Source: Globodera rostochiensis
Taxonomy: Eukaryota; Nematoda; Chromadorea; Rhabditida; Heteroderidae
Reading direction: 5' to 3'
Assembly (NCBI GenBank): GCA_018350325.1
Contig: JAEVLN010000012.1
Span: forward strand, 1,447,991 to 1,511,990
Length of the DNA: 64,000 nucleotides
In this document: one piece after another, positions 25,140 to 38,011 of the stretch
Position numbering within the stretch: the first letter of the stretch is position 1
Layout of the letters: every line of letters begins with the position of its first letter
Made by a program: the position numbers and the translations under genes
Notes under the pieces: model-generated
Told to the model about the DNA's origin: nothing
The model's input: the letters and a program-made list of their open reading frames with translations, nothing else
Databases searched by the model: none

Positions 25140-27323
25140 CTGCTGAACGCCGCCGCCGGGGATGGATGGCGCGACGGCACTTTCTTTTTGTTGCCATTTT
25201 GTTCACAATTTTATAGCGTGGACTGATTAATCACATTTTTTAAAATTTTTGAACAAAAATATTCTATTAAAATTGGATACTTTTTTACTTTATTTTTGTT
25301 CAATGCTGCTTTAAAAATTGTTTGAGCCGGAAGTACCCAAAAAACCGGGACTGGGGACTGTACTGCTTGAAGTTCTCATTCAGGCAGAAGCTGTACTGCT
25401 CGGAGTTCCCGTCTGGGGCGGGCGTATTCGTTTGGAGTTGGGGCTTGAGCGCTAAATGGCTATTTTTATTTTATTATTTTAATTGATTTTTGAATTTTAT
25501 AGCGGTGGAATAACGACAAAAATCATTTTAAAAAACGTCGATCCTTTGGAGACACAAAACTTTTATGGGCACACAAAAAGTCGTCAACACTCGGCCATAA
25601 ATAATTTCGTCCATAATTTCTCCATAAAATGCGATGCGATTGGTCGAATTTCACTTTTAAAAAATTTAGTAATTGCCAAAATGCCCAAATTTACGGCACC
25701 TTTTTGTGCCAACAAAACCATAAACCGTTTCTGCCAAAAAAAAATAGCCCATGTCGGGATTCGGATATTCAAAGCCAAGAAATTGACAAGGACAAAGCCG
25801 GGATTTTCAGGTATTTGCTAACATCCGGTCTAAGGAAATGTCAATTTTGGGCCCATTAATTTCTACAAATTTAACACATTTTGTTTTGTTTTTATTAAAT
25901 TCCGCGAATTTTTACTCCAATTTTACGCTTTATTGTCCACATAATCGGCGCCCGTCTCAAGTTATTTTATATAGTTCATTTATTCATTTGCCCGTGCCGT
26001 CGTGGGAATATTCAAATTTTGTGCCGTCGCCACCGCCGCCGCCGTCCGATTAAGCCCTGGGGCGGCGATTTTTTTTGTTGTGCCTGGGGAGGGGGGGGGG
26101 GTAGTGCCCTCGGGGCGGCTTCTTTCTGCTCCTCCTCAACCAAATAATCATGGACAAAGTGTGGCCTCTGCCGATGGCACTTTTGCTGCCCCTCCCCGCC
26201 TCCCCCCCCCCCCCATTTTCTTTTGTTTGTTTTTGCTTTGCCCGAACTTTTTTGGAGAGGATTTTGGCACGAATAAATGTGTGCCATCCTCTGCCCCATT
26301 TATTTTGTTTGATGGTGCCAATTTTTGGCGGACGCTTACAAATTTTTATATTAAAAAAATATTTTTGGCCGCCAGGCCGCGCCTTTGACAAATTTTAGTG
26401 CCGCTGGACATTTTTGTTCAAAATTTAAGTGCCGAAAATTGAAAAATTCTTTTCAAAAATTCATTCTTTAAAGTTTTGCGAATTTTTTCTGTTTTTTGAA
26501 CGTCTCCAAAAACTTCCCAGAGAAATTTGTTCGGCCCGGCGCCATGTCTGATCACTCTCACCACAGAGTCTCTGATCACATTCCAACCACCACAAAAATT
26601 TGTCGGTTGAAAGCTTTCCAATTGGAAGCAAAAAAATTGTGTCGCCCCGGGGGACAACAGTTGTTGTTGGTGCATTGAGGCCAAAAATTGGCTGAAATTG
26701 CGCCCCGGGGAGGGGCAGTTGGTTGTTCTGGGCCCCGGAGGCTATTCATCATTATGCCTCGGGGGCAGCTTAAGTTCATAAAATCGAAGGGGCGCTATAG
26801 CGCCCATTTGATAATTGAAAATAAATCATTTTTTAAGAATTTTTCCGGAAAAAAGTGCAAAAATTTGGGAATTTGTTTCCCAATTTTTTTTTTCTCATCC
26901 TTAAAGATAAAAAAGTTCAGACTTTCACATTTGTCGAACTTTTAAAAACAATTCGAAATTCAAAAAATCCTTTAATTTTGTTGATCAAATTTAATAATAA
27001 TAATTTTTTTTGATCGGATCACCGCTAAACTTTCGGGATCAGTGATTAGGCCAGGGGGGGGGGAGGCACACATAAATTGTCCCATCGGTCCCTACCGCCA
27101 CTTTCATTGGCCCCCACTTGAAAAGTTCGTTCGATAGGCGCCCATCGACCCCCGAGGGGTCGTCGGAGGTTCGAGTGACATTAGCCCCCCCCCCTCCGGA
27201 TCGATCACATAAATCTGTCCTCGGATCAATTTGTCAGTCCGCCAACTTTTTTCTCGTCGACATTTGTTCCCCGGCGGCGTCGCAAATTCATTTTTTTCCA
27301 TTTCTGAACAAAACAATACAAAA
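25140..27323. other. Intergenic upstream of the SLC6 transporter
   Basis: No exon chain recognised. GC-skewed tracts (26087, 26205, 27052, 27185) and short unremarkable frames only. The region at 25320-25440 has GGAAGT/GGAGTT words arranged as an inverted repeat around CTGTACTGCT. Confidence 0.5.
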
Positions 27324-30300
27324 ATGGCCGTCGACACTGTGGAGATGGCCGAACTGATGGCCGACGGCGGGGCGGCCAACGGCGGGCTGGCCGAAGAAAA
27401 GCCGCCGGTTGGCATTTTGTACAACAAAAATTTTTTTGAAAATTCAAATCGCCGCGGGGCCCCGCCAAAATTAGAAAATTTAAATCGCCGAGGGGCCCCC
27501 CAAAATTTGAAAATTTAAATCGCCGAGGGGCCCCCTAAAATTTGAAATTTAAATCGCCGAGGGGCCCCCAAAATTAAAAATTCAATTCGCCGAGGTGCTC
27601 GCCCCTCTGATTTATTTGTAATTCTGATAAAAGAAAAAATAAATTAAATTAATGTTAAATGAAGAAGGGTTCTAACTAAATAGGTATATATTTTGTTTTT
27701 TCAAAAAAATTCCATTTTTTCAAAAAATGCCCAATTTTTTGTCAACGTTTTGTCAGGTGGCAAAGGTCAAAAAACGGCGGCCCAGCGTCGTCCATTCGCT
27801 GGCCGAGCGCGACAAATGGTCGTCGTGGGCCGACTTTATTATGTCCTGCGTTGGCTATGTAATAATTAATTAATATTAATTATTAATTAATTAATTAATT
27901 TAAATTAATTAATAATTATTTTAAATTGATTTTTCGAGGCCATCGGACTGGGCAATGTGTGGCGCTTTCCCTACCTTTGCTACCAGAACGGGGGCGGCGC
28001 ATTTTTGGTCGGTTTACCTAAATTATTTTTAGAGATTGGGCCGATCGAGATTCTCGATCGAGCAATTTTTACCGAGATTTTTCGAGATTTTTTGAAGATT
28101 TATTGATCGAACGAGTCTTGATCGTTTACATTTTTTTTTCGAGATTTTACGCGATTTCTCGATCGTAAACTCGATCGGTCCTCAAGTCCAATCTCTAGTA
28201 TAAACGCGCTTTTTTAATTTAAAAATTAGAATTTATTGTAATTAATAAAAAAACTCATTTTAAACACTAAAATTTTATCTCAATTAATAGAACAATTCCG
28301 GACTACTCAAATTATTCGGCTTCGGGTTTTATCTGAATTATTTGAATCCGGCAGTCCGGAACCCGGAATTTCGGGCAAAACCCGGATTATCTGGGTCCGG
28401 TCCGGCTTTGTTTTTGTCAAATTGAGGAATCCGGATCCGGATGGGGCCAAAACAACAAAATGCCGGGATTTATGTTAATTAATTACTTTCTCTTTTTGTA
28501 TTAAAACAATTTTCGAATCGTTTCACATCAAACAGATTCCCTATATTATTGCCATTTTGTTTTGCGGCGTGCCGTTGTTCATTTTGGAGACTTCGTGGGG
28601 CCAACTCGTCTCCGTCGGCGGCTTGGGAATGTTCGAAGAATTTTTGCCGCTTTTTTCTCTCATTTTTTGTTTAATTTTTTTTAGGTTCAAAATTTGCCCA
28701 ATTTTCAAGGGCGTCGGCATCGCGGCGGTTGTGATGGCATTTTGGTCGGTCGGAAAGCCAACAAACAATTCATAATTTAAAGAATAATATTCAAAATATT
28801 TAAAAAATTGAATTTTATATTATGAAAACATTAAAATGCAATTAATTTAACTTTTTGAGTTTTATTTATTTTTAATTTAATTTACAGAAACAATTACGAA
28901 AATAAAAAGTAAATTAAATTGTTTAAAATAAATTATTTAATTTTTGCTAAATATTTAAGTCATTTTTTGTTTAGTGTTATTAAATTAATTTTAAATAATA
29001 CCTACTAAGACAATTTCAAATCATTAAAATATAGGTATGCTCAAATTATTTTATTAATTAATAATTAAACCTTTAATTAGAGCGCCCGGGGCTAATTTGA
29101 AGGTCCGAGACCCTACCATAAAAAAGAAACATTTGCAGGCTCAACATTTATTACATTGTCGTGCTCAGCTGGGCCATGGCGTACCTTTTCCATTCCATGC
29201 GCACGGACTCCAACGTGCCGTGGCGAACGTGCAACAACACGTAAATTGATTAATCGATTGATTTATTGATTGATTGTGCAATTGATTATTGATTGATTGA
29301 TTTGCAATTAACTTTTAATTGGCGGCAGATGGAACTCCAATCGATGCCGGTCCGAGTACGACCCGATAAAGTGCGAGTCGAACCGATCGATCGCCGGCTA
29401 TTTTAATGTGAAGGTCGGTCGGTGCCCCACAGTCATTAAGGCCAAAATATGCAAAATTTGGGGTTTTTGTTGAATTTTTGTTCAACAATTTAGCCTTAAA
29501 AGTGATTTAATAAACTCTTTTTTTGAGCTAATTCGGTCGAAACTTATTTATAATTTAAATATTATTAATTATGCAATTTATTTTTTCATTATTTAAATTT
29601 TAATTATTATTTTATTTTCTAATAATTAAATGACGGATTCCACTTAATTTCCCATTTTCTTATACTATTTGAATTATTATTTCAATTCGTTGACAGAAAT
29701 CTTATTAATGTAAAAAAATTTATTTTATCCAATTAAATAATTTGTTTTGTTTTGTTTTCAGATTTTGACCGAAGACCATTTGAACGAATATCGAAAACAA
29801 TTTTTATTGGGCCCAAAGTGAACTTCACCATTTGTACGGAAGCGGACCTCAGCGTTCTGTCGCCGGTCAAAGAATTTTGGGAGTAAAAATAATTTATTTA
29901 AATTTAAATGCAATTTTAATGCATTTTAATTTAATTTAATTTGCACAGCCATCGCGTGTTGGGCATCAGCGGGGGCATTGAACAGGTAAAAGCTGACGCG
30001 CGACCCCCCCCCCCCCCCGGCGACAACTTAAGGCTCAAAAATTTTAAATTTTCCGAAAAACCCTTGAGGCGCCAAACTTTTACGTTAATTATAATTTTCT
30101 TGAAAAAACCCTTGAGGGGCCCAAACTTTTACATCTTTAGGCCCTCTAATCCCCTTAATTTGCGTTCTGCAAGCGTCATTTATTACCCTTTTTTTTGAAA
30201 GGTCGGCTCACTTCGGCAAGACTTGGCGCTGTACTTGCTGCTCTGCTGGATGATCTGCTACTTTTGCATTTTCAAAGGCGTCAAATGGACGGGAAAGGCA

Positions 30301-33300
30301 AATTTTACATTTTCCATTTTTAAAAAACACTTTTTGCTCCTTTCGGAAAGGCTTAGGCTTAGGCTTGGAAATTTTCGGGATGGCTTAGGCTTAGGCTTGG
30401 AAATTTTCGGGATGGCTTAGGCTTAGGCTTGGAAATTTTCGGGATGACTTAGGCTTAGGCTTGGAAATTTTCGGGATGACTTAGGCTTAGGCTTGGAAAT
30501 TTTCGTGATGACTTAGGCTTAGGCTTGGAAATTTCCGGGATGGCTTAGGCTTAGGCTTGGAAATTTTCGGGATGACTTAGGCTTAGGCTTGGAAATTTTC
30601 GGGATGGCTTAGGCTTAGGCTTGGAAATTTCCGGGATGGCTTAGGCTTAGGCTTGGAAATTTCCGGGGAAAAATGGCTGAACGTTTTGCACAGGTCGTCT
30701 ACCTGACCGCCTCATTTCCCTATTTGATGCTGTTTTGTCTGTTGATGCGCGGCCTCTCATTGCCCGGCGCCAGCCTGGGCCTCGAGTATAATGCCAATTT
30801 TCGCTTCAAATTGTTTTTTTTTGTAAAAAATTTCAGATTTTATTTGAAACCCGACTTTTCCAAACTGTTGGAGAGCAAAGTTTGGGTTGATGCCGTCACA
30901 CAGGTCCGCTCCGATTAATTTAAAAAGTTAAAATTTCAATTTAAATTCGCTATTAATTTAATTAGTTCAATTAAATTTCCGATTAATTTAATTTCAATTA
31001 AAATTCCCGATAATTTAATTAGTTCAATTAAATTTCCGATTAATTTAATTTCAATTAAAATTTCCGAATTTAATTAGTTCAATTAAATTTTCGATTAATT
31101 TAAAAAGTTAAAATTTCAATTTAAATTCGCTATTAATTTAATTAATTCAATTAAATTTCAGATTTAATTTAATTTCAATTAAATTTTCGATTATTTAATT
31201 TCAATTTAAATTTCCAATAAATTCAATTTAATTTATTTAATTTCTAATAATTTAATTAATTCGATTAAATTTATTTAATTTCAAATAATTTAATTTAATT
31301 TCAAAGGTTTTTTTCTCTTATGGCCTCGGCGTCGGCGCGCTCGTCGCGTTGGGCTCGTACAACAAATACCACAACAATGTTTATAAGTAAATTGTTGTGG
31401 GCATTGGCATTTTTAATTGTTCATTTTTTTTAAAAAGGACAAAAATTAAAAATTTTCCAACAAAAAACCCTTCCCAAAAATATTTTGCAGACAGGCGCTG
31501 ACGGTGTGCTGCGTGAACAGCGGGACCAGCGTTTTTGCGGGTCAACATTTTGTTAAATTTTTGTTAGGGCACAAAATTGTGCGCATGTACGGTGACAAAA
31601 CGCCGACTTGCCCAACAAAAAGGTTCAGTCAAATGGGCAGTGTCTGCGGTTTGTCTCATTCCGGCCGACGTCGCCCGTTTGTCTCATTCCGGTCGACGTC
31701 GCCCGTTTGTCTCATTCCGGTCGACGTCGCCCGTTTGTCTCATTCCGGCCGACGTCGCCCGTTTGTCTCATTCCGGCCGACGTCGCCCGTTTGTCTCATT
31801 CCGGCCGACGTCGCCCGTTTGTCTCATTCCGGCCGACGTCGCCCGTTTGTCTCATTCCGGCCGACGTCGCCCGTTTGTCTCATTCCGGCCGACGTCGCCC
31901 GTTTGTCTCATTCCGGCTGACGTCGCCCGTTTGTCTCATTCCGGCCGACGTCGCCCGTTTGTCTCATTCCGGCCGACGTCGCCCGTTTGTCTCATTCCGG
32001 CCGACGTCGCCCGTTTGTCTCATTCCGGCCGACGTCGCCCGTTTGTCTCATTCCGGCCGACGTCGGTCGTTTGTCCCTTTGAAATTCTAGACATTTTGCC
32101 AAATTTAAAAGAGAATTTTGTATATTTTGTTAAGGCTTCGTCATTTTCTCCTTCATCGGCTACATGGCCGTCCAGCAGGGCAAAACTGTGGACGAAGTGG
32201 CGCAGTCCGGGCCAGGCCTGCTTTTCCTCGCCTACCCCTCGGGTGGGGGCAACAAAAATTTTTCAAAAATTTAAAAATGTAAATTTTCCACCGCCCGCCC
32301 CCCCCCCCCTAGGCATTCTCCAGCTACCGTACACCAACGTTTGGTCCATCCTTTTCTTCTGTATGGTCCTCTTTTTGGGCATCGATTCGCAGGTTTTTGC
32401 ATAAACAAAAAACTATTTTTTAAAAATATTAATTTAAAATAAATTTGGCAAATTTCGCCGCTCATTTCCATACATTTTTTGTTTGAGTTCTGCACAATGG
32501 AAGGCTTCTTCACGGCGGTGATCGACGAGTTCCCGGCGCTCATTCGCGGCCGGCGCCACGGGCGTGAAATGTTTGTGCTGCTGATTTGCATTGTTTCGTA
32601 CATTTGCGGCCTCTGCACGGTGACGGAGGTACGTGCCGTGCCGTGCCGTGCCGTGCCACGCTTTTTTAAAGCATTTTTTGTTGTTTCAATTTCCCCCAAT
32701 TGCATCCCCCCAGGGCGGCTTTTATATGTTCCAATTGTTCGACTTTTATGCCGCCTCCGGTTGGGCCCTTCTGTGGCTGCTGTTCTTTGAATGCATTGCC
32801 ATTTCGTGGAGTGTCGGTGGGTGGGCGCCACGGCATTTTTTTTTGTTGTTTAAATTATTTTGCCAAAAAAAGTTTTTTGGCCTAAAAGAAAAGCCTTGGG
32901 GCGAAAATTTTAATTTAAAAATTGAAATCCCCTCAAGGCATCAACAGATGGTACGACCATTTGCGCTCAATGATTGGCTATTACCCGTCAAATTGGTGGA
33001 AATTTTGTTGGGTGTTCGCCACGCCGGCTGTGTGTATGGTAAGAGAATTTGGGGCCGGTTGGCCGAGTTGGCACAAAAAAATTGTGATTTTTTACACGAT
33101 TTAAGCCATAAACTTTTATGAGAAAAGACGAATTGACTAGCGTTCGCTTGATCAAAGGTTCAACAAACGAAGAGCTTCTGGAAAATACCAATTTTGTTGT
33201 TCAATTTGCTTTCCTAATAACTGAGTTATGACCTGACGGAGCCAAGTTGTCCGGTTCCGGATGGATTTTCGCGAAAAATTTCACAAAAATCGAAAAATTT

Positions 33301-33769
33301 CAACCCCAAACTGCCTTAAAGTGTTGTTGTTGTTGTTGCATTTACATAACGTACCATCGCAGGGAGTGATGATCTTCGGCCTGTTCAAGTACCAACCGTT
33401 GCGCATCGGCGCCTACAACTACGACTACCCGTTGTGGGGCCACATTTTTGGTGAAATTTTCACAAAAATTAAAACAAAAAAAAAAAACCCCCCAACAAAA
33501 AAAATTCAGGCTGGTGTCTTTCTCTGTCTTCCATGCTTTGCATTCCAGTTTACGCCGTCTATTTGTGGGTGGTCACCGACGGGACAGTGTCGGAGGTGAA
33601 CGAACAAATCAATCGATCGATCGATCAATAATCGATTATCGATCGATCTTTTTGTCAGAAATTCAAAAAGCTGTTCCGGCCCGATGTGGACTTGGTGCCG
33701 AAGGGGGACAGCGATGAGGAGGACGAGTCGATGATAAATGCCAAATTCGGTGGCACCATTCAATGCTAA
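27324..33769 (+). CDS. Sodium/chloride-dependent GABA transporter (SLC6A1/SNF-11-like)
   Basis: Twenty-two exons, 653 aa, every junction in phase: 27324-27407, 27757-27858, 27939-28007, 28536-28630, 28685-28744, 29139-29240, 29329-29417, 29762-29882, 29949-29985, 30202-30297, 30694-30785, 30837-30903, 31307-31386, 31491-31540, 32135-32242, 32313-32392, 32488-32628, 32714-32816, 32938-33038, 33363-33450, 33510-33595, 33659-33769. Twelve-helix plasma-membrane symporter. TM1 reads [15 protein letters not shown] with the GAT-type Tyr. Then follow [21 protein letters not shown], an extracellular loop with a Cys pair (TCNNTWNSNRC) and NFT/NNT glycosylation sites, [40 protein letters not shown] and [12 protein letters not shown]. 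The order and wording follow GAT-1 closely. The intron at 30298 has a GC donor (AAAG|GCAAAT). Most bulk of the gene is repeat-filled introns. Probable role: GABA reuptake. Confidence 0.94.
27440..27600. repeat. Tandem repeat in SLC6 intron 1
   Basis: Four to five copies of an approximately 38-bp unit containing AAATCGCCGAGGGGCCCC and an AAAATTTGAAAATTT spacer. Confidence 0.75.
28030..28198. repeat. Hairpin element, CTTGAGGACC family, SLC6 intron 3
   Basis: Begins AGAGATTGGGCCGATCGAGA and ends CGATCGGTCCTCAAGTCC then AATCTCT, with GAGATTxx words inside. Ends are complementary; same termini as 22341-22545 and 63808-63920. Confidence 0.7.
30343..30668. repeat. 32-bp minisatellite with doubled nematode telomere motif
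   Basis: About ten copies of a 32-bp unit that contains TTAGGCTTAGGCTTGG followed by AAATTTTCGGGATG. It fills the SLC6 intron that starts with a GC donor at 30298. TTAGGC is the nematode telomere repeat. Confidence 0.9.
30920..31300. repeat. AT-rich degenerate tandem repeat in SLC6 intron
   Basis: Copies of AATTTAATTAGTTCAATTAA and GATTAATTTAATTTC with period near 55-60, decaying rightwards. Purely noncoding. Confidence 0.7.
31649..32076. repeat. 28-bp GC-rich minisatellite, about 15 copies, in SLC6 intron
   Basis: Near-identical copies of a 28-bp unit (GTTTGTCTCATTCC then GGCCGACGTCGCCC). As 28 is not a multiple of three and no frame has a stop, all three forward frames stay open. It lies wholly inside the intron 31541-32134. 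Confidence 0.95.
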
Positions 33770-34275
33770 CACGAGCGGCGGCAACAACGGCATTTTTGGT
33801 GAAGTTGCACACAACGATCTCGGCACGATCATGTTAGGGGTTAGGGTTAGGGCGCATGAAACTGAGAACAGGACACCTTTTTCGGCAAAAAAAAAATAAA
33901 TAAAATTATTTTTTACTTTCCTCGCCAATTTATCGTTTTGTCTACGGTATGCCATACAATAACAATTTTTTATTAAAACCATTCAATTCAATTTCTTTTT
34001 TGTATTACATATAAGCGACAAAAATGAATTACAAATCGCGAAATTTGGGACCCAACCAAAACAAATGACAAAAAATTAAGGCAACAAATGGGGCGAGGCG
34101 AGCCGCACAACAAATCACAAACGACAGGGAACAATCCAAAAAATGGCAAATAAATAAAATTGTGCTTTAAATTTGTCGGAATTACAATTTTTTTGGGGGG
34201 ACGGACAATGATTTTTATGCAAAAATTGATGGGGAAACTGTTGTTGCTGAGTCGTCTTGTTCAAAACGTATTCCT
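33770..34275. other. Intergenic between convergent SLC6 and TMEM115 genes
   Basis: 3' flanks. Contains the short TTAGGG stretch at 33834-33854 and AATAAATAAAA (33894) as likely SLC6 poly(A) signal. No gene. Confidence 0.55.
33834..33854. repeat. Short interstitial TTAGGG repeat
   Basis: TTAGGGGTTAGGGTTAGGGC, three G-type telomere-like units about 65 bp after the SLC6 stop. Nematode telomeres are TTAGGC, so this is probably incidental. Confidence 0.6.
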
Positions 34276-36636
34276 TCATCCGCCCCGGTCCTCCGCACTT
34301 TCTTCTTCCCTCCTCCCGCCTCCGAACATCAGCGCCGTCCTGCGCCCATTCGCCTCCAAATAATCAGTTCTCCCACCATCATTACCACCAGCAGTTGGTA
34401 CTGCTCCGCCTCCTCCTGCTGCTCCAGTTTCATGCACTTCCGTTGTTGCACCACCACCACCCAGTTGCGAAGTCGACGGCGACATTTGATCGGCACTAAA
34501 CAAAAAATGGGGTCGATTTTGAAACGTTTTTTTCATTTTTTTTTTCTTCAATTGGGTCTCACATTTGGAACGTCCACTTTGTAGCTGTTGTTGTTGTCGT
34601 CGCCGGAGGCGATGGAGCGGCGCTGCCGCCGATAAGCACGCCCTGGAGGCCGTCGCCAGAAGCATTGTCAGGCGACGGCAGCGATTCGTTGCCAAAGGCA
34701 ACCGCACCGCCCGCACTCGTCACCGCCAACCGTTCGTTCAGCATCCGAAGCGCTTTTTGGCTGCAAAACAAAATCGATTGGACACTGTTCTCCCCCCAGG
34801 CAAAAAGGTTCGTCACGCAGGACCGCTTCCGCTCTGCGTCCCAGCCCTCCGGCGCCAGCACCGCTGCGCTTGCGTCCACCACACGCAATGCGTGCAGCGT
34901 GTCCATGTGCAGCGCGTCCTCCTCCGCGTGCGCCAGTTGCTCACTGCGCAACACACGACGCAGCACGCCCAGGCGACGCAACGTGCGGAAGACGAGCCGG
35001 CCGAGCAGTGCGGCAAGCGGCTGTGCACGGCGCGGGAAGAGACTAAAAATGGGGGAAGGGGTTAAAAGCTCCCCCCGTCCCCCCCCCCCCAAATGGAATA
35101 ACTGACTAAGCCTAAGCCTAAACATTTGTCGGGATTAAGGAGGCGGCCACATCCCATTCCAGCTTCCCAACCACTAGGCCCTTCCCCTGGTCAGGAGACG
35201 AGCTTTTGAATTTGTGCGTGTGGAGGACTAATTGGTCAAAGGTAGGCAGGCGGGGAGTACATACACTCCCGGAGCCCAGCAAGTACAACCACCGCTTCAC
35301 CTTGCCCACGTGAAGTGCTCACTGCGATCGCCGACCATCGGCTCGGGCATGCCGCCCCGGGACTGGAAGAAGCGCAAATAGGTCCAGCTGATTTGGGCGG
35401 AGAAGCTGCAAAGTTATTAATTTTTGACACCAATTTAAGAGGTTGAAAGTGAGCCTCGAAAAAATGCTGATCAACGATTTTGAAAATCTAAAAAATACAG
35501 AATTTTATTTTTTAGTTTTCATGCCAACCCCGCCCCCCAACCCTCCAAAACAAACATTTGCTGAAATGGCACAGTGCCGCGGAGGAGGCCGAACAGCCAC
35601 AGGGCCGAGGCGCACAAAATCGACGCAAATGGCAAATGGCCATTCTTCAGACGACCGGTGGGCGTCGTCAGCAGAACGGTGTCCGGGATGAACTGTTTGA
35701 TGAACGGGATAGGGAAAATGAACAAAAGTTTTGCAAAGCCCCAAAATTGTCAAAAAAAACAATTTGCAAAAAAACTCCAACAAAACAAAAAATGGTGGCA
35801 CCTGTTTGAGCGCGATCAGTGCGGCCATGGCCAGCGCGGAAGTGCCGCTGATCGGTGCCAAATAGAACGGCGTGATCAGGCCGGTGAACGCGTACAAGCA
35901 CAGCGTGCAGATGACCATGGCGAACAGAGAACCGAACTGAAAACAATTTGAAGGAGGAGGCTGATTAAATGCAAAATATTTTTGTTGTCCAAAAATTTTT
36001 CCAAAAAAACTCAGAGCCAAGCCCTCCCTCCCGAGCAGTAATTGTCAAAAAAAAAAACTTGGGCAATGGATGCATATTTCAGCACTTCCACCAGCGGCCA
36101 ATTGGGCTGAATGTACAGGATGAACTGATGAAAGCTGTAGATGCTCCATACCATCACTGCAAAAAAACGAATTTTAAAAATTAACTGGACGAGTCAAAAA
36201 AATTTTTTAAATTTTTTGTATGTAAATGAGTATATTGAGTTGTTGGATTTTCAAATCCAAACATTTACTTTTATAAAAGCAATTACCAATTAAATTAGTT
36301 TCGACAAACAAATTGGTGATGAGGCGCCACAGATGAAGCCGAAAAATGCTAATTGGCACGAACACGAAGAGATCGGCAAGCGGAGAGACGAGCCCAACAA
36401 GCAAAGCTAAATGATCAAAAAATATAATTTGGCTTAGAGTTCGAGCTGTTCGGCTTTTTACCCAGCAAATTGTTAAAACAAAAATTCGAGTAGTATTTTC
36501 CGGTTTTAAGAAGAATACTTTTTGCTTTCTTACCACTGAATTGAGCGAGGAGTATATATTTGAGGAGCGGATTCGTCCTGAGGACGGGCTGGACATGGAC
36601 AAGGAATTGCAGTCGCAAACTTTGCAAATGGTCCAT
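34276..36636 (-). CDS. tmem-115: TMEM115 homologue, Golgi rhomboid-like membrane protein
   Basis: Nine minus-strand exons: 36636-36534, 36406-36287, 36156-36059, 35936-35802, 35692-35556, 35405-35301, 35042-34824, 34760-34563, 34495-34276; 444 aa (human 351), all phases agree. TMEM115 is a multi-pass Golgi protein involved in retrograde traffic and glycosylation. Matching landmarks: FRLHLWRLITNLFVETNLIG, the GTSALAMAALIALKQ helix, ISWTYLRFFQSRGGM, EHFTWASLFPRRAQPL, and the diagnostic cytoplasmic DAERKRQKALRMLNERL. The C-terminal extension is Gly/Thr/Arg-rich with low complexity (GGGGATTEV, RREEESAEDRGG) and less certain, as the last intron's donor ATGTGAGAC directly overlaps an alternative stop. 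The exon at 36156-36059 is assigned mainly by phase and position. Confidence 0.87.
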
Positions 36637-37593
36637 ATTTAAACAATTGAAGAGGAATTTCCTCTCAATTTTGGAAGGGAAACGGCGCCAAAACAAATAT
36701 TTAGAGAAAAAACTCCTCAATTCTTTTTTTTGCTGGAGATTTTATGTGTACATATTAAAGATTAGGTAATCAAATTGCGTCACAGAATCAAGTTGCCGGG
36801 TTCAGTTTGGCCCAATTTTGAAAAATATAACTTTTTTTTTGTTAGTTAATTCAACCAATCTGGTAACTCATTCGAAGGCACTGTCCGTAAATAAATTTAA
36901 TCGAAAATAGAGCTATTCGATATGGCTTATACAAAAAAGTTACGACTCACAAATCAGCGTGCCAAAATGGCACAAAAATGGTTACTTTCAGACGTTTTTT
37001 AAGCTTGGACGGACAATCAAACCGTCAGAACGACGAATGTAGGCGAAATGTCAAAAAATACGAAACGCCAAAAATTGCAAAAAAAACAAAAATTTTAAAT
37101 GAAACCTCCGGGCGAATTCGAAATCATTATTTTCAGGTCGGAGTGAAGCGGCCGTTCATTGCCTTTTGTTGCACAAATCTACTTTTTACTTGTCTCACTA
37201 CAAAAAATCCAAAAAAAAAAGGATTGATAGTGTGTTAAAAATAATAAAAATGAAGGGTTTCACAACCCTAAGCTTAGTTGTTAGCTTAGGCCTAAGTTCA
37301 CACTGAGCTGAGCTTATGCGCTGCATACGACACGTGTGTAAAGAAGAATTGAGTTTAACAAAAGTTATAGACAACACGCTGAAATGAGCATCTGCTCCTT
37401 GACTCCCCCCCTCCCTCCCTCCTCCCCCCTCTACTTCTCATATCTCCCCCCCCCCCCTCACAAGGTTTCATAAATTTTACAACTGGTATGAGCGAGCAAA
37501 AACTGAATTTAAAAACAACAAAAATATTTTCGCCTGACCATTGAATAATGTTGTAAAGTGATTTCCCCGTCCAGCGAAACTGAACAATGACCA
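36637..37593. other. Intergenic
   Basis: AT-rich. Contains a short TTAGGC/GCCTAA-type repeat at 37264-37300 and a C-rich stretch at 37405-37460. No gene seen. Confidence 0.5.
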
Positions 37594-37954
37594 ACAGTTT
37601 CGTCCTATTGGGCCGGTCGGCGTTCTCATCAACGCCTTCGAGCTGAATTTGAGGGAGGCGCCCGAGAAGTTTGGTGGGTTCAATTTTGAGACAAGAAATC
37701 TTTCAGTTCGGGTTAATTTTTGCCACTTTTAGGAAGGGCTGAGCGAACGCAGTCGTTCCTATCTCAGTCGCGGACGCGAACGTGTTAAGGCGTTTCTGAT
37801 GGCGACGGAAGAAGTGGAAGTGAGGAACGTGCACGTCACGGAGCCTGGAGGAAGCTGTTCTATATGCCAGTTTTTGGGAGTATTGTACCCAGCGAAGTCG
37901 ATGGTTTGTGCAAAGAGTTCGGAGAACAGTGATCAGATCAATCATGCCAGCTAG
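37594..37954 (+). CDS. Possible orphan exons
   Basis: Weak candidate. An open segment 37594-37673 (FRPIGPVGVLINAFELNLRE, then APEKF) could join 37737-37954 in phase 1 through a GTGGGT donor and a TTTTAGGAAG acceptor. It would continue LSERSRSYLSRGRERVKAFL and end at TAG. No start exon and no recognised family. The reverse strand has an open frame over the same region, but without splice or motif support. Could also be a gene fragment. Confidence 0.25.
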
Positions 37955-38011
37955 ATGCGTAGATTTTAGGCGGCATTTTTCACCAACGACAGACAGCAGC
38001 ATACTGGTCGG

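Noticed and set aside
29762..29882. Apparent frameshift in the SLC6 extracellular loop
   Set aside because: Moving the previous donor four bases to 29418 (G|GTCGGTG) restores the frame as [20 protein letters not shown], so no break is needed.
31504..32404. Long plus-strand frames of 138-275 codons with repeated [18 protein letters not shown]
   Set aside because: They are translations of the 28-bp minisatellite inside an SLC6 intron. The SLC6 exons on either side (ending 31540, starting 32135) join in phase without it.
33834..33854. Telomere remnant of TTAGGG type
   Set aside because: Only three units, in the 3' flank of a gene, and nematode telomeres are TTAGGC.
34565..35105. Plus-strand frames of 146-166 codons
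   Set aside because: Antisense shadows of TMEM115 exons 7 and 8, which carry the conserved protein on the minus strand.
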